A stretch of DNA of 64,000 bases. It comes from Chryseobacterium sp. POL2. GTDB taxonomy: Bacteria; Bacteroidota; Bacteroidia; Flavobacteriales; Weeksellaceae. Of the stretch, positions 1 through 8,062 are shown piece by piece; the first letter of the stretch is position 1, and each line of letters opens with the position of its first letter. Made by a program: the position numbers and the translations under genes. The notes below the pieces were generated by a model. The model saw only the letters and a list, made by a program, of their open reading frames with translations. It was not told the DNA's origin and ran no database searches. The DNA is taken from NCBI RefSeq assembly GCF_011058315.1, contig NZ_CP049298.1, positions 3,179,463-3,243,462 of the forward strand. The letters run 5' to 3'.

Positions 1-1085
1 ATCTAGCTGAAGATTCTGGACTTAAAAATTATCTTAAACTTCGCGCAGAAGCCTTGTTGAGCGACAATTATTATCCAAGTGATTTGGCGTGGATGGACAT
101 GAAAAATTCCAATCTAGATTTAGTAATTGGGCCAATCGAAAATTACGAAGATCAACTTTTTGGGTACAAAACTTCGTTTGAAGCTTATGTTTTGGTAAAA
201 GATGTAGAATGGAGTAACAGGTTAGCAAAATTTGTAAAATACCTTCCAGAGCTACAAACTAATCTTCCTGTAAAAGCCGAATACAAAAAAGAAGTTCCAG
301 GTACAGACTCGGATCTCAACGCTTATGATGTGGTTTTCTATGCGGGCGATTGTAATGCTGCGGGAAAGACCATTGCTATTAACCTTCCTAATGATGAAAA
401 AGTGCAGTTGGAAAAAGGAACACGCAGGCTTCAATTAAAAAATGCGATGAAGGCGAAATTTGATAAAATTTTGGTTCCTATTGCAACGTCTTTGATTGAT
501 GACAGCCAACAGAGAAATATCAAATTCGATGCATTCTTTTCAAATGTGATGTTTCATGAAGTGGCACACGGTTTAGGAATTAAAAATACAGTCAACGGAA
601 AAGGCTCTGTACGTGAAGCTTTGAAAGAAGCCAATTCTGCTTTGGAAGAAGGAAAAGCAGATATTTTGGGATTGTACATGGTGAATCAGTTATTGCAAAA
701 AGGCGAATTGTCAGGAAGTAAAGAGGATTATTTCGTGACATTTTTAGCAGGAATTTTCCGTTCTGTAAGATTTGGGGCTAGTTCAGCACACGGAACCGCA
801 AATATGATTGCTTTTAATTATTTTGCTGAAAAAGGCGCTTTCGAAAAGTTAAGCAACGGGAAGTATAAAGTCAATGTTCCGAAAATGGAAGCTGCTATGA
901 ATGGGCTTTCAGAACTGGTTTTGACTTTGCAGGGCAATGGCGATTATGAGGGGGTCAAAAAGTTGTATGCCGAAAAAGGAATTATTCCTGCAGATTTGCA
1001 AAAGGATCTGGATAAACTTAAAACACAAAATATCCCAGTTGATATAGTTTTCGAACAAGGTCCACAAATGTTGGGTTTGAAGTAA
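1..1085 (+). CDS. M49-like (dipeptidyl-peptidase III family) zinc peptidase, 3' part
   Basis: The gene is cut by the left window edge: the frame is open from base 3, and the track-like TTG at 54 is internal. The visible ~360 residues contain a zinc-binding HEVAH motif (near base 553) followed about 45 residues later by a second acidic motif, EEGKAD, as in gluzincin peptidases of the M49 type. Flavobacterial relatives are called dipeptidyl-peptidase 3 family proteins and are usually about twice this length. Classical M49 enzymes have HExxxH, so the plain HExxH here fits the bacterial branch better. Substrate unknown. It converges with the next gene, leaving only two bases between the stop codons. 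Confidence 0.7.
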   Translation, partial: LAEDSGLKNYLKLRAEALLSDNYYPSDLAWMDMKNSNLDLVIGPIENYEDQLFGYKTSFEAYVLVKDVEWSNRLAKFVKYLPELQTNLPVKAEYKKEVPGTDSDLNAYDVVFYAGDCNAAGKTIAINLPNDEKVQLEKGTRRLQLKNAMKAKFDKILVPIATSLIDDSQQRNIKFDAFFSNVMFHEVAHGLGIKNTVNGKGSVREALKEANSALEEGKADILGLYMVNQLLQKGELSGSKEDYFVTFLAGIFRSVRFGASSAHGTANMIAFNYFAEKGAFEKLSNGKYKVNVPKMEAAMNGLSELVLTLQGNGDYEGVKKLYAEKGIIPADLQKDLDKLKTQNIPVDIVFEQGPQMLGLK

Positions 1086-1087
1086 AT

Positions 1088-1570
1088 TTAATCTAAAATC
1101 ATATTAACAGAAGTCCAAATTTCATTTCCGATTTGGACTTCTTTTTTTATTTTGGGATTCAGTTTAAAACCAAATTTTTCGTAACATTTTATAGCGCCAA
1201 TATTCCAATCAAACACATTAAGTTCGGCAGATTTATTTGGGAAATGTTGATAGCCAAAGTCGAGTAGTTGCTGCATGATTATTTGTCCGAGTCCCTTTCC
1301 GCGATGGTTTTCAGGGCCAATTAAAATACGGCCAAGCAAAAAAGTAGCGTCTTTTTCTAAAATTTGTGCATGACCAATAATGTTTTTGCTTTCTTCATCG
1401 AGTACAGAAAAAGCATTTCGTTTTGGATTTTTTAAATCTTCAAAAAATTGTTCTTCTGTTAAAGGAAAACTAAGAGCAGCACCAGCAAATTGCATCAAAT
1501 ACCGAGGGTTTTTAATCCAAGAATTTAATATTTTAAAATCCTGATGTTCAAATGTTCTTAGCCGAATCAT
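1088..1570 (-). CDS. GNAT family N-acetyltransferase
   Basis: A 160-residue protein with the whole GNAT fold: an N-terminal R-L-R-x-F strand, then the acetyl-CoA loop ENHRGKGLGQIIMQ (motif A, Q/RxxGxG/A type), and a C-terminal NIGAIKCYEKFGF motif B that is typical of the RimJ/RimL-like group. The acceptor substrate cannot be told from sequence. Its ATG (1568-1570) overlaps the stop of the upstream serine hydrolase gene (ATGA), so the two were probably co-transcribed and translationally coupled. Its last ~15 codons also encode, on the opposite strand, the terminator of the convergent peptidase gene. Confidence 0.88.
   Translation of the reverse strand: MIRLRTFEHQDFKILNSWIKNPRYLMQFAGAALSFPLTEEQFFEDLKNPKRNAFSVLDEESKNIIGHAQILEKDATFLLGRILIGPENHRGKGLGQIIMQQLLDFGYQHFPNKSAELNVFDWNIGAIKCYEKFGFKLNPKIKKEVQIGNEIWTSVNMILD
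1109..1148 (+). terminator. Intrinsic terminator lying inside the convergent acetyltransferase gene
   Basis: A perfect 12-bp stem (1109-1120 with 1131-1142), a 10-nt loop and a run of seven T on the plus strand. It serves the M49-like gene ending at 1085. Its whole length is also coding sequence of the minus-strand acetyltransferase. Confidence 0.75.
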
Positions 1571-2612
1571 TGTTGTGGTAAATTAAGACGATTGTTGTAG
1601 ATGATATCGATTAAATCATTTGCAAAATCGTTGCGTGGAGACATTTCTCCATTTATGGATAAGGCGATTGATATTTTGTTTTTATCATCATAAATCAAAA
1701 TTGTACTCGTTCCTGAAGTTCCGCCCGTGTGACCCAAAAAATCAATATTATGGAATTTGAAAGCCATCAAACCGCGCCCATAAGTTTCTTTTCCGAGAAT
1801 AGGTTTCATCTTTTTTAAGACTTTCAGTTTTGATGATTTTAGCATTGAATAAGGCGGTGATGAAACTGTTGATATCTTTCATAGATGATGAGATATCGCC
1901 AACTGCGGTAATGTTTTTAAAATAAAAATCCTTTTTGGTTTTCCAATTTCCATCTTCAAAAATATGAGAAAGATGGATGTTCTGAGGATTTTCTTCGGCA
2001 GAATGTGTATTCTTGAGTTTTAGTTTTTTGGTGATATTTTGTTTTAAAACTTCCGAAAAATTTTTGTTCGTTTTCTTTTCAATGATTTTTCCAAGAAGAT
2101 AATATCCTGAGTTGGAATAGGAAATGCTGTCGTGGGGTGAGAACAATATAGCTTGTTTTTTGATTTCGTCAAGCAATTCTTTGTCGGTTCTTTCTTTGCC
2201 TAGCCATGGCGATTTACCATCTTTTTTTGAGGTAATTGCTGAGCCCGCTACTGTGTTCTAATAAGTTCTGAATGCTAATTTTATCGGCATTTTTGATGTC
2301 CGGGAAAAATTCTTCAAGTTTTGTATTAAGGCTAAGTTTTTGGTTTTCAATTAATTTAAAAACTAAAGTTGCTGTAAAAAGTTTGGTGACAGAACCTATT
2401 TGATAACGGACATTGTTGGATTTAATTTCACCAAAATTCTTTGCATACACTTCTTTTCCATCTTTTAAAATCGAAACAGTACCTATGTCCAGATTTTGTT
2501 TTTCTATATGGCTGAGGTAGGCATCTATTTTATCAGAATTGATGTTTTGAGAACTTAGGTTTAGGCTTAATATTAAAAATACAAATATCGAAAAATAGGA
2601 TTTGGAGATCAT
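1567..2612 (-). pseudogene. Frameshifted serine hydrolase of the beta-lactamase class C / PBP family
   Basis: Three fragments in successive frames make one protein. The first has a signal peptide (MISKSYFSIFVFLILSLNLS) and the SxxK nucleophile motif SVTK (S74). The second has the YSNSGY motif. The third has the HTGG motif, which replaces the usual KTG. Two single-base shifts break it, both in A runs on the coding strand: A7 at 2222-2228 (reads as A6) and A6 at 1811-1816 (reads as A5). Removing one A from each restores a 347-residue frame ending exactly at 1567. The family hydrolyses beta-lactams, esters or D-amino-acid peptides; the exact role here is unknown. It is either a true pseudogene or carries sequencing errors in homopolymers. 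Confidence 0.85.
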
Positions 2613-2655
2613 TTGGGGTTAAGTTTTTTTAATTATTACAAAATTTAACTTCAAT

Positions 2656-2663
2656 CAAAAATA
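2656..2663 (-). promoter_or_regulatory. Possible -7 element of the serine hydrolase gene
   Basis: TATTTTTG on the minus strand matches the Bacteroidota -7 consensus TAnnTTTG, 43 bases upstream of the ATG. No convincing -33 TTG is present, so this is tentative. Confidence 0.3.
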
Positions 2664-2852
2664 GAAAACAAATTCAGTGTTTAATAGGCTTTTAAAAGTT
2701 TTTTTAGATTATTTATCCATTTACAAACGACTACAAACGATTTTAAATACTTTTCTACCGACTAATATTTTTTTCTTCTTGCAACTTTGTCCCAGAGATT
2801 TAAGAAATCAACTAACGTCTTGAATCTAATGTTTAATTAAAATTTTAATATT

Positions 2853-3182
2853 ATGTCTTTAAGAAATCGCGTGACACTTATCGGTCGCACTGGCAAAGAT
2901 GCAGAAATTCACACTTTCGAAAATGGATCAAAAAAAGCAAGTGTAAGTCTGGCTACATCAGATTTTTACATTAATCAAAACGGTGAAAAAGTGGAAGAAA
3001 CGCAATGGCACAATCTCGTGGCATACGGAAAAGTGATTGATATTATTGAGCGTTATGTTCCCAAAGGAAAAGAAATCGCCATAGAAGGCAAAATTATGTA
3101 CAGAAACTACGAAGACAAAGACGGGGTAAAACGACAAATAACCGAAATCCGAGTTGAAGAAATTCTACTCCTTAGTAATTGA
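2853..3182 (+). CDS. ssb: Single-stranded DNA-binding protein, short form
   Basis: A 109-residue OB-fold protein that coats single-stranded DNA during replication, repair or recombination. It shows the usual SSB landmarks: an N-terminal NRVTLIGRTGKDAEI strand, the conserved ETQWHNLVAYGK segment in the middle, and a C-terminal IRVEEILLL strand. It stops at the end of the OB domain. Housekeeping SSBs continue with a flexible tail ending in an acidic DDDIPF-like tip that recruits partner proteins, and that tail is absent. It may be a second, specialised SSB; a full-length one would be expected elsewhere. A weak CAACTTTG -7-like sequence lies at 2782-2789. It is a single-gene unit converging with the next gene. 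Confidence 0.88.
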   Translation: MSLRNRVTLIGRTGKDAEIHTFENGSKKASVSLATSDFYINQNGEKVEETQWHNLVAYGKVIDIIERYVPKGKEIAIEGKIMYRNYEDKDGVKRQITEIRVEEILLLSN

Positions 3183-3194
3183 GAATTCAACAAA

Positions 3195-3228
3195 AAAGCG
3201 CAGAATTATTTATCTTCTTCTGCGCTTT
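3195..3228 (-). terminator. Terminator shared by ssb and the thioesterase gene
   Basis: An 11-bp perfect stem (3195-3205 with 3218-3228). On the minus strand it is followed by a T6 run, so it mainly ends the thioesterase transcript. The right arm lies inside the thioesterase reading frame. Confidence 0.65.
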
Positions 3229-3619
3229 CTTGATTTTTTAGTCGGTCGGATATATATTCGATTTGGGTCTTGCCGTGTGCCTTTGGTTTTCCATTTTCAT
3301 CCAATGAGACCATTACAATTTTATCAATAGTAATGATGGTTTGTTGCGTCATTTTGTTACGAACCTCGCATCGCAAGGTTAAAGATGTGTGACCAAAGCT
3401 TACAGGATGCAAGCCGATCTCAATAATATCGCCTTGCTTTGCAGAATCGATAAAATTAATTTCGGACATATATTTGGTAACGGTTTTTGGATTTTCCAGC
3501 TGTATAATTGAATATAAAGCAGCTTCTTCATCAATCCATTCCAAAAGACGACCTCCAAAAAGCGTGTGGTTGGGATTAAGATCTTCTGGTTTTATCCATT
3601 TTCGTGTGTGGTATTTCAT
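3206..3619 (-). CDS. Acyl-CoA thioesterase, hotdog fold (YciA-like)
   Basis: A 137-residue single hotdog domain. The HTLFGGRLLEWIDEEAA helix segment is the signature of the YciA/BFIT group of acyl-CoA hydrolases, which cleave acyl-CoA to free acid and CoA in the cytoplasm. I start it at the ATG at 3617-3619 (MKYHTRKW), because the longer version needs a TTG and adds seven residues that do not look conserved. The C-terminus is rich in Q, E and K. Chain-length preference cannot be read from sequence. It stands alone, between ssb (convergent) and hisS (divergent). Confidence 0.82.
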   Translation of the reverse strand: MKYHTRKWIKPEDLNPNHTLFGGRLLEWIDEEAALYSIIQLENPKTVTKYMSEINFIDSAKQGDIIEIGLHPVSFGHTSLTLRCEVRNKMTQQTIITIDKIVMVSLDENGKPKAHGKTQIEYISDRLKNQESAEEDK

Positions 3620-3738
3620 AGTAAGATGATTTGTAGGCAAAACTATGATATTATCTTGGTTTTATCATGTTTTTGTGATGAAGATCTTCTATGATTTTAA
3701 GTTTAAAAATAGATGAATAATTAGAAATGAATAACAAA

Positions 3739-3767
3739 TTGAAAGTCTTAGATTATTAGTAACTTTG
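3739..3767 (+). promoter_or_regulatory. Promoter of hisS
   Basis: A TTG at 3739-3741, an 18-base spacer and an exact TAACTTTG at 3760-3767 fit the Bacteroidota TTG / TAnnTTTG promoter. The hisS start codon follows 29 bases later. Confidence 0.7.
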
Positions 3768-3796
3768 CTTCCATCAAAAGAAGAATTTTCGACATA

Positions 3797-5155
3797 ATGA
3801 AACCGAGTTTAGCAAAAGGAACTAGAGATTTTACGGCACAAGAAGTATTTCGTAGAAAATATATCATCAATAAATTACAAAAGAATTTTGAACTGTTTGG
3901 TTTTCAGCCTTTAGAAACACCAAGTTTTGAGAATCTATCGACGCTTACAGGAAAATATGGTGAAGAAGGCGATCGCTTGATTTTTAAAATTCTTAATTCT
4001 GGGGATTATGCTGCAAAAACAAAAGATGAAGATTGGACAGCGAAGAATTCGCAAAAATTAATTTCTCAAATTTCAGAAAAAGCACTTCGTTATGATTTGA
4101 CAGTGCCTTTTGCAAGATTTGTAGCGATGAATCAAGGACAATTAAGCTTCCCTTTCAAACGTTACCAAATTCAACCCGTTTGGCGTGCCGATCGTCCACA
4201 AAAAGGGCGTTACAGAGAATTTTATCAATGCGACGCCGACGTTGTTGGAAGCACAAGCCTTTGGCAAGAAGTGGAATTATTGCAATTGTATTTTAAATCT
4301 TTTTCAGATTTAAAATTGCCAGTTAGCATCCACATGAACAACCGAAAAATTCTTTCTGGATTGGCAGAATATGCTGGGATTTCTGAGCAACTTATTGACT
4401 TTACTGTAGCTTTGGATAAACTGGATAAAATAGGGAAGGACGGTGTTGTGAAAGAAATGCTCGAGAAAAATATCTCTCAGGAAGCTATTGAAAAACTGGA
4501 TTTTCTTTTTGACCAAAGCGACGATGCGCTAGAAAATTTATTGAAATTAAAAGAGCGCTTCACAAACATTGAAATCGGAATGCAAGGTGTTGACGAGTTA
4601 GAATTTGTCATGTTGAAAGCGCGTGATTTGGGTATAGATGCTGAAAGTTTGGTGTTCAATATCACTTTGGCGCGTGGACTGGATTATTATACAGGTGCGA
4701 TTTTTGAAGTCAAAGCGGATGGCGTTGAGATAGGATCTATCGGTGGCGGCGGTCGTTATGATAATCTTACAGAAGTTTTCGGCGTAAAAGATGTTCCAGG
4801 AATAGGGGTTTCTTTCGGTTTGGACAGAATTTATTTAGTTTTGGAAGAATTGGATTTATTCCCAAGTTTTAATGAAAACGGAATTCAGTATTTATTTGCC
4901 AACTATGGCGAAAAAGAAGCCATAGAATCCCTGAAAATAATTACGCAATTACGCGAAAAAAATATAGCAGCAGAACTTTATCCTGAAGCCTCAAAGCTAA
5001 AAAAACAATTTACTTACGCAGAGAAAAAAGCAATTCCAAGTCTGGTTTTTTTAGGTGAAGAAGAAATTAAAAACGGAACGTTAACGATTAAAAATTTATC
5101 AAATGGCGAACAAAAAACAATACGCCAAGATGATTTTTTGAACATCGAATTATAA
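3797..5155 (+). CDS. hisS: Histidyl-tRNA synthetase
   Basis: A 452-residue class II aminoacyl-tRNA synthetase that charges tRNA-His in the cytoplasm. Visible landmarks are the N-terminal KGTRDF motif; the motif 2 region [14 protein letters not shown] near residues 131-144; the histidine-binding RGLDYYTG near residue 292; and motif 3 with [10 protein letters not shown] and a later GVSFGLDR. The C-terminal ~90 residues form the anticodon-binding HGTP domain. Length fits the bacterial/eukaryote-like group common in Bacteroidota. A DUF1835 gene follows after five bases and is probably co-transcribed. Confidence 0.96.
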   Translation: MKPSLAKGTRDFTAQEVFRRKYIINKLQKNFELFGFQPLETPSFENLSTLTGKYGEEGDRLIFKILNSGDYAAKTKDEDWTAKNSQKLISQISEKALRYDLTVPFARFVAMNQGQLSFPFKRYQIQPVWRADRPQKGRYREFYQCDADVVGSTSLWQEVELLQLYFKSFSDLKLPVSIHMNNRKILSGLAEYAGISEQLIDFTVALDKLDKIGKDGVVKEMLEKNISQEAIEKLDFLFDQSDDALENLLKLKERFTNIEIGMQGVDELEFVMLKARDLGIDAESLVFNITLARGLDYYTGAIFEVKADGVEIGSIGGGGRYDNLTEVFGVKDVPGIGVSFGLDRIYLVLEELDLFPSFNENGIQYLFANYGEKEAIESLKIITQLREKNIAAELYPEASKLKKQFTYAEKKAIPSLVFLGEEEIKNGTLTIKNLSNGEQKTIRQDDFLNIEL

Positions 5156-5160
5156 ATAAA

Positions 5161-5871
5161 ATGCCGGCCTCAAAATCATTTCATGTCTTAAATGGTGATT
5201 GTTTATTAGAAAATTTACAATATGTTTTTGATAAAAAAAATACAATTGTTTGGAGAGAATGTTTGATAGAAGGTCCTGTTTTGATAAAAAACTTTTGGGC
5301 GAACAGAGAGAAATTTATTTTAGAAACTTATTCTGAATGCAAAGGAATTTATAGTCGAAAAGTTATTTCAGAATTTCAAAATTTCCTCAATATCGATGCA
5401 AGTTCGGATGTTTATTTTTGGTTTGAAGACGATGTGTTTTGCCAAATAAATTTTTGGTTTTTATTAAGTCAGATTGATGCTAATAAAGAATTGAAGTTAC
5501 ACCGTGTTTTTCCAATACAAGACGAACAATGGAATGGTTTTTCTAGGTTGAAACCTACAGATGCCGAGGTGCTTTTGAAAACTTCCAAACCTATAAAATC
5601 AAAAGATTTAGAATTAGGAAAAAAACTTTGGAATGCTTATTCGGAGGAAGATTTTAAAACTTTAGAATTATTAGCTAAAAGTGAAAATCAAATTTTCAGA
5701 CAACTTGATGAAGTCGTTAAGGCTATTATAAAACTAAAGAGCGGAAATTTAAAAAAAGAGCTAAAACTAATCTATCAAACCGAAAAATCATTTGAAGAAA
5801 ACTTTAAAATAATCCAATATCATTACGGAATTTATGGTTTTGGAGATTTACAAATCAAAAATCTAATATAA
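5161..5871 (+). CDS. DUF1835 domain-containing protein
   Basis: A 236-residue soluble protein. The start FHVLNGDCLLENLQ and the following WRECLIEGPV are the hallmark of DUF1835 (PF08874), a domain of unknown function widespread in Bacteroidota and Bacillota; the GD-x-L and W-x-E-x-L positions are its most conserved points. There is no signal peptide or membrane segment. Because it follows hisS by five bases and precedes a strong terminator, it is probably the last gene of a two-gene operon. I cannot assign a biochemical role. Confidence 0.8.
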   Translation: MPASKSFHVLNGDCLLENLQYVFDKKNTIVWRECLIEGPVLIKNFWANREKFILETYSECKGIYSRKVISEFQNFLNIDASSDVYFWFEDDVFCQINFWFLLSQIDANKELKLHRVFPIQDEQWNGFSRLKPTDAEVLLKTSKPIKSKDLELGKKLWNAYSEEDFKTLELLAKSENQIFRQLDEVVKAIIKLKSGNLKKELKLIYQTEKSFEENFKIIQYHYGIYGFGDLQIKNLI

Positions 5872-5872
5872 T

Positions 5873-5900
5873 AAAAAAGACGGCATTCGCCGTCTTTTTT
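5873..5900. terminator. Bidirectional terminator
   Basis: A 12-bp perfect stem (A6GACGGC with its complement) around an ATTC loop, with T runs on both strands. It separates the DUF1835 gene from the convergent small gene at 5916. Confidence 0.9.
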
Positions 5901-5915
5901 ATTCTTTTTTTTCAG

Positions 5916-6152
5916 TTATTGAGCAGATTTTTCAACATCTTGTTTCAATTCCGTCGCTTTATTTTTAACCTGGTCTACCGCATCGTTCGCCTTTGCTTTT
6001 AGGTCATTCCCAAATTTCGACAGGTTCTCTTTTGCTGTGTTAATCGTATCTTTCACCTTCTGTTGCTCTTCTGGCGTCGATTTTTTATACTTCCAATATG
6101 CCAAAGCGCCCAATCCTAACAAAGCCAATAAGCCATTCTTTTTAGATCCCAT
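5916..6152 (-). CDS. Small YtxH-like membrane-anchored protein
   Basis: A 78-residue protein: a short basic N-terminus, one hydrophobic stretch (GLLALLGLGALAYWKY, residues ~7-22), then a long highly charged amphipathic helix rich in K, E, D, N and A. This layout matches YtxH/apolipoprotein-like stress proteins found in many Bacteroidota, which are thought to associate with the membrane. The family has no known activity. The ATG at 6150-6152 follows an AT-rich leader; the gene ends at the shared terminator. Confidence 0.7.
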   Translation of the reverse strand: MGSKKNGLLALLGLGALAYWKYKKSTPEEQQKVKDTINTAKENLSKFGNDLKAKANDAVDQVKNKATELKQDVEKSAQ

Positions 6153-6474
6153 AATGTATTGTTTTATAATTATTAAAAAACTAATTTAATTAAATAATAC
6201 GAAATAATGTGCCAACTATTCATGTGGAAATCATAATAAAAAGTTAAAATTTCGGCGTGCCCCTTTTTGTTTTTTGCTACACCAAAGCTTTGCTAAAAAA
6301 CAAAAGGGTCGGTCTTCGCGCAGTCGCTGTTTTTTTTTCGAGGCTCCGCTTCGCTGCGCCATCTACACAAAAAACGAGCTCCAACAATGCGCTTCGCCCT
6401 CACGCAGGATTTGCCTTTTGTTTGAAAGTTAGATTATTATTTTTGAAAAAATAACAGACTTCTTTTAAATAAAC
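6153..6474. repeat. Intergenic hairpin-rich repeat-like element
   Basis: This 322-base gap has no credible gene. From about 6255 to 6425 it is richer in GC than its surroundings and is full of inverted repeats. The clearest is an imperfect 17-bp hairpin, 6261-6277 with 6292-6308 (CCCTTTTTG... paired with ...CAAAAGGG). A second GC-rich part (6310-6360) contains GCTCCGCTTCGCTGCGCC-like short palindromes. From memory, similar blocks are dispersed between genes of Chryseobacterium, so I call it a dispersed repeat, but only one copy is in this window. Confidence 0.5.
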
Positions 6475-7479
6475 TTATTTAGTTGGATATTTTTGCATTA
6501 AAGCTTGTAAAATAGCCCAAGTTTCCAAATCCAAAATACCATCGGTTTTTTCTGGCCTGAAATGATACTGAAAAGCTTCAATAGTTTGTTTGGTTTGTTT
6601 ATCCCATACTGTTGTACTGTCAAGTTTGTAACCGAATTTATTTAAAGCAGTTTGTATTTTATAAATAAACTGTGGGGTATTGTACTGAGCTAGAAGATCC
6701 TCTTGAGTCATACTGTTAAGAAAAGCAAGCTTTGTTGCATCATCATACCACATCCCGATTTGATACTCGTCGTATAATCTTTTCCATGGGAACATTGGCC
6801 CAGGATCTTGTTTTCTTGTTGGTGCAATGTCAGAATGTGCCAATATATTAGTTGGCGGAATATTATATCGCGATGCGATATCTTTTACAAGATTCGCGAC
6901 TTTTTTGATTTGTTTTTCTGGAAAACCTGGAAAGATTTTAGTTCCTGTTGCGTTAGTAGTCCAGCCAGCATTTACGATTTCAATACCAATAGAAATGTCA
7001 TTTAGGTTTTGGTCTGCTCGCCAATTGCTTACACCTGCATGATAAGCACGTTTATTTTCATCAACCAAAAGATAGATTTCATTATCGTCATAAGAATTTA
7101 CAAGATAATGTGCACTAACAGACTGTTGTGTTAAGACAGACGCAGATTTATCATTATCAAGAGCGGTGTAGTGTAAAATGACATAGCGTTGACGAAAATT
7201 CTGTGCAACAGCAGGGAAATAGGTTTTTACAACTTTATAATGATTAGGTTTCGCTGCAACAATAGAGCCATAACTTATCGTATTGTCATTTTTTGTAATG
7301 TCTCCAATATTGACTTTATAAAAGTCCGCTTCTTCTTGTTTGATAGGTGGTTTTATTGGGATAATTGGTTGTGCAGTTGTAATAGGTTTGGGTGTTGCAA
7401 CAACTTTTTTAGTGTTATTTTGGGAACCGCAAGAAACTAAGCTGATTCCTAATCCTATGACATATAATGAATTACGCAT
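6475..7479 (-). CDS. N-acetylmuramoyl-L-alanine amidase lipoprotein (Amidase_2 plus peptidoglycan-binding domain)
   Basis: A 334-residue cell-wall hydrolase of the AmiD type that cuts the bond between MurNAc and the stem peptide. Residues 1-17 are a lipoprotein signal ending in VSC-G (lipidated Cys17). The catalytic domain (about 85-250) has the zinc ligands in RYVILHYT and ILAHSDIAP and the conserved SAHYLV segment. The C-terminal ~70 residues form a PG_binding_1 domain (IQTALNKFGYKLD...). It is probably anchored to the outer membrane facing the periplasm, for murein recycling. Minus-strand -7-like TATTTTTG copies lie at 7510-7517 and 7531-7538 in the divergent region shared with the tRNA promoter. 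Confidence 0.88.
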   Translation of the reverse strand: MRNSLYVIGLGISLVSCGSQNNTKKVVATPKPITTAQPIIPIKPPIKQEEADFYKVNIGDITKNDNTISYGSIVAAKPNHYKVVKTYFPAVAQNFRQRYVILHYTALDNDKSASVLTQQSVSAHYLVNSYDDNEIYLLVDENKRAYHAGVSNWRADQNLNDISIGIEIVNAGWTTNATGTKIFPGFPEKQIKKVANLVKDIASRYNIPPTNILAHSDIAPTRKQDPGPMFPWKRLYDEYQIGMWYDDATKLAFLNSMTQEDLLAQYNTPQFIYKIQTALNKFGYKLDSTTVWDKQTKQTIEAFQYHFRPEKTDGILDLETWAILQALMQKYPTK

Positions 7480-7540
7480 ACATGGGGCTTTTATTGTGTT
7501 TTACTGTGTCAAAAATATGAAAAAAAATTACAAAAATAAT

Positions 7541-7571
7541 TTGGTAGATATTAAAAAGTGTTCTATATTTG
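7541..7571 (+). promoter_or_regulatory. Promoter of the tRNA cluster
   Basis: A TTG at 7541-7543, a 20-base spacer and an exact TATATTTG at 7564-7571. This is one of the two best promoter matches in the window, and tRNA-Ser starts 48 bases downstream. Confidence 0.75.
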
Positions 7572-7618
7572 CACTCGCAATTCAGCAGTTAAACGATCAT
7601 TAAAATTAAATAAAAGTA

Positions 7619-7703
7619 GGAGGGTTGCCGGAGTGGTTAACGGAGCAGTTTGCTAAACTGTCGACCCGAAAGGGTCGCGTGGGTTCGAATCCCACACCCT
7701 CCG
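7619..7703 (+). tRNA. tRNA-Ser (anticodon GCT)
   Basis: An 85-nt class II tRNA. The acceptor GGAGGGT pairs with ACCCTCC, the anticodon loop TTGCTAA gives GCT (reads AGC/AGU), there is a long variable arm (GACCCGAAAGGGTC) and a T arm with GGTTCGAATCC. Confidence 0.96.
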
Positions 7704-7719
7704 CACTTATATTATATTT

Positions 7720-7794
7720 CGGGGCGTAGCGTAGTCCGGTCATCGCGCCTGGTTTGGGACCAGGAGGTCGCAGGTTCGAATCCTGCCGCCCCGA
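7720..7794 (+). tRNA. tRNA-Pro (anticodon TGG), copy 1
   Basis: The acceptor CGGGGCG pairs with CGCCCCG, the anticodon stem-loop is CCTGG-TTTGGGA-CCAGG (TGG, reads CCN) and the T arm has GGTTCGAATCC. It is identical to the copy at 7954-8028. Confidence 0.96.
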
Positions 7795-7826
7795 CTTTTT
7801 AAAAATAATGAGAGTAATCTCTGGAA

Positions 7827-7900
7827 GGGTGCGTAGCTCAGCTGGATAGAGCATCTGCCTTCTAAGCAGACGGTCACAGGTTCGAATCCTGTCGCGCTCA
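7827..7900 (+). tRNA. tRNA-Arg (anticodon TCT)
   Basis: A 74-nt tRNA with anticodon loop CTTCTAA (TCT, reads AGA/AGG) and a T arm with GGTTCGAATCC. The acceptor GGGTGCG pairs with CGCGCTC through two G-U wobbles. Confidence 0.95.
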
Positions 7901-7902
7901 CA

Positions 7903-7933
7903 AAAAAACTCACAACTTGTTTGTGAGTTTTTT
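7903..7933 (+). terminator. Terminator after tRNA-Arg
   Basis: A 13-bp stem (AAAAAACTCACAA with its complement, 7903-7915 and 7921-7933) ending in a T run. It lies between tRNA-Arg and the second tRNA-Pro, so the latter needs read-through or its own promoter. Confidence 0.85.
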
Positions 7934-7953
7934 TATTAAAGTTTCGTTGACCT

Positions 7954-8028
7954 CGGGGCGTAGCGTAGTCCGGTCATCGCGCCTGGTTTGGGACCAGGAG
8001 GTCGCAGGTTCGAATCCTGCCGCCCCGA
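7954..8028 (+). tRNA. tRNA-Pro (anticodon TGG), copy 2
   Basis: Identical in all 75 bases to the tRNA-Pro at 7720-7794. It lies downstream of a terminator, and no clear -7 element is visible in the 20 bases between. Confidence 0.96.
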
Positions 8029-8031
8029 CGG

Positions 8032-8061
8032 AAAAGCCACTTCAATTTTGAAGTGGCTTTT
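8032..8061. terminator. Bidirectional terminator between the tRNAs and cydB
   Basis: A 13-bp perfect stem (8032-8044 with 8049-8061) around ATTT, with T/A runs on both sides. It ends the tRNA transcript and the convergent cydAB transcript. Confidence 0.9.
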
Positions 8062-8062
8062 T

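Noticed and set aside
6257..6454. A 65-residue plus-strand frame in the intergenic element
   Set aside because: It is composed of the hairpin arms of the repeat-like block and has no credible start context or protein features.
7606..7854. An 82-residue minus-strand frame containing GFEPTRPF and RQDSNLRPPGPKPG
   Set aside because: It is the well-known spurious frame made by the antisense of tRNA-Ser and tRNA-Pro genes and is often wrongly annotated as a protein.
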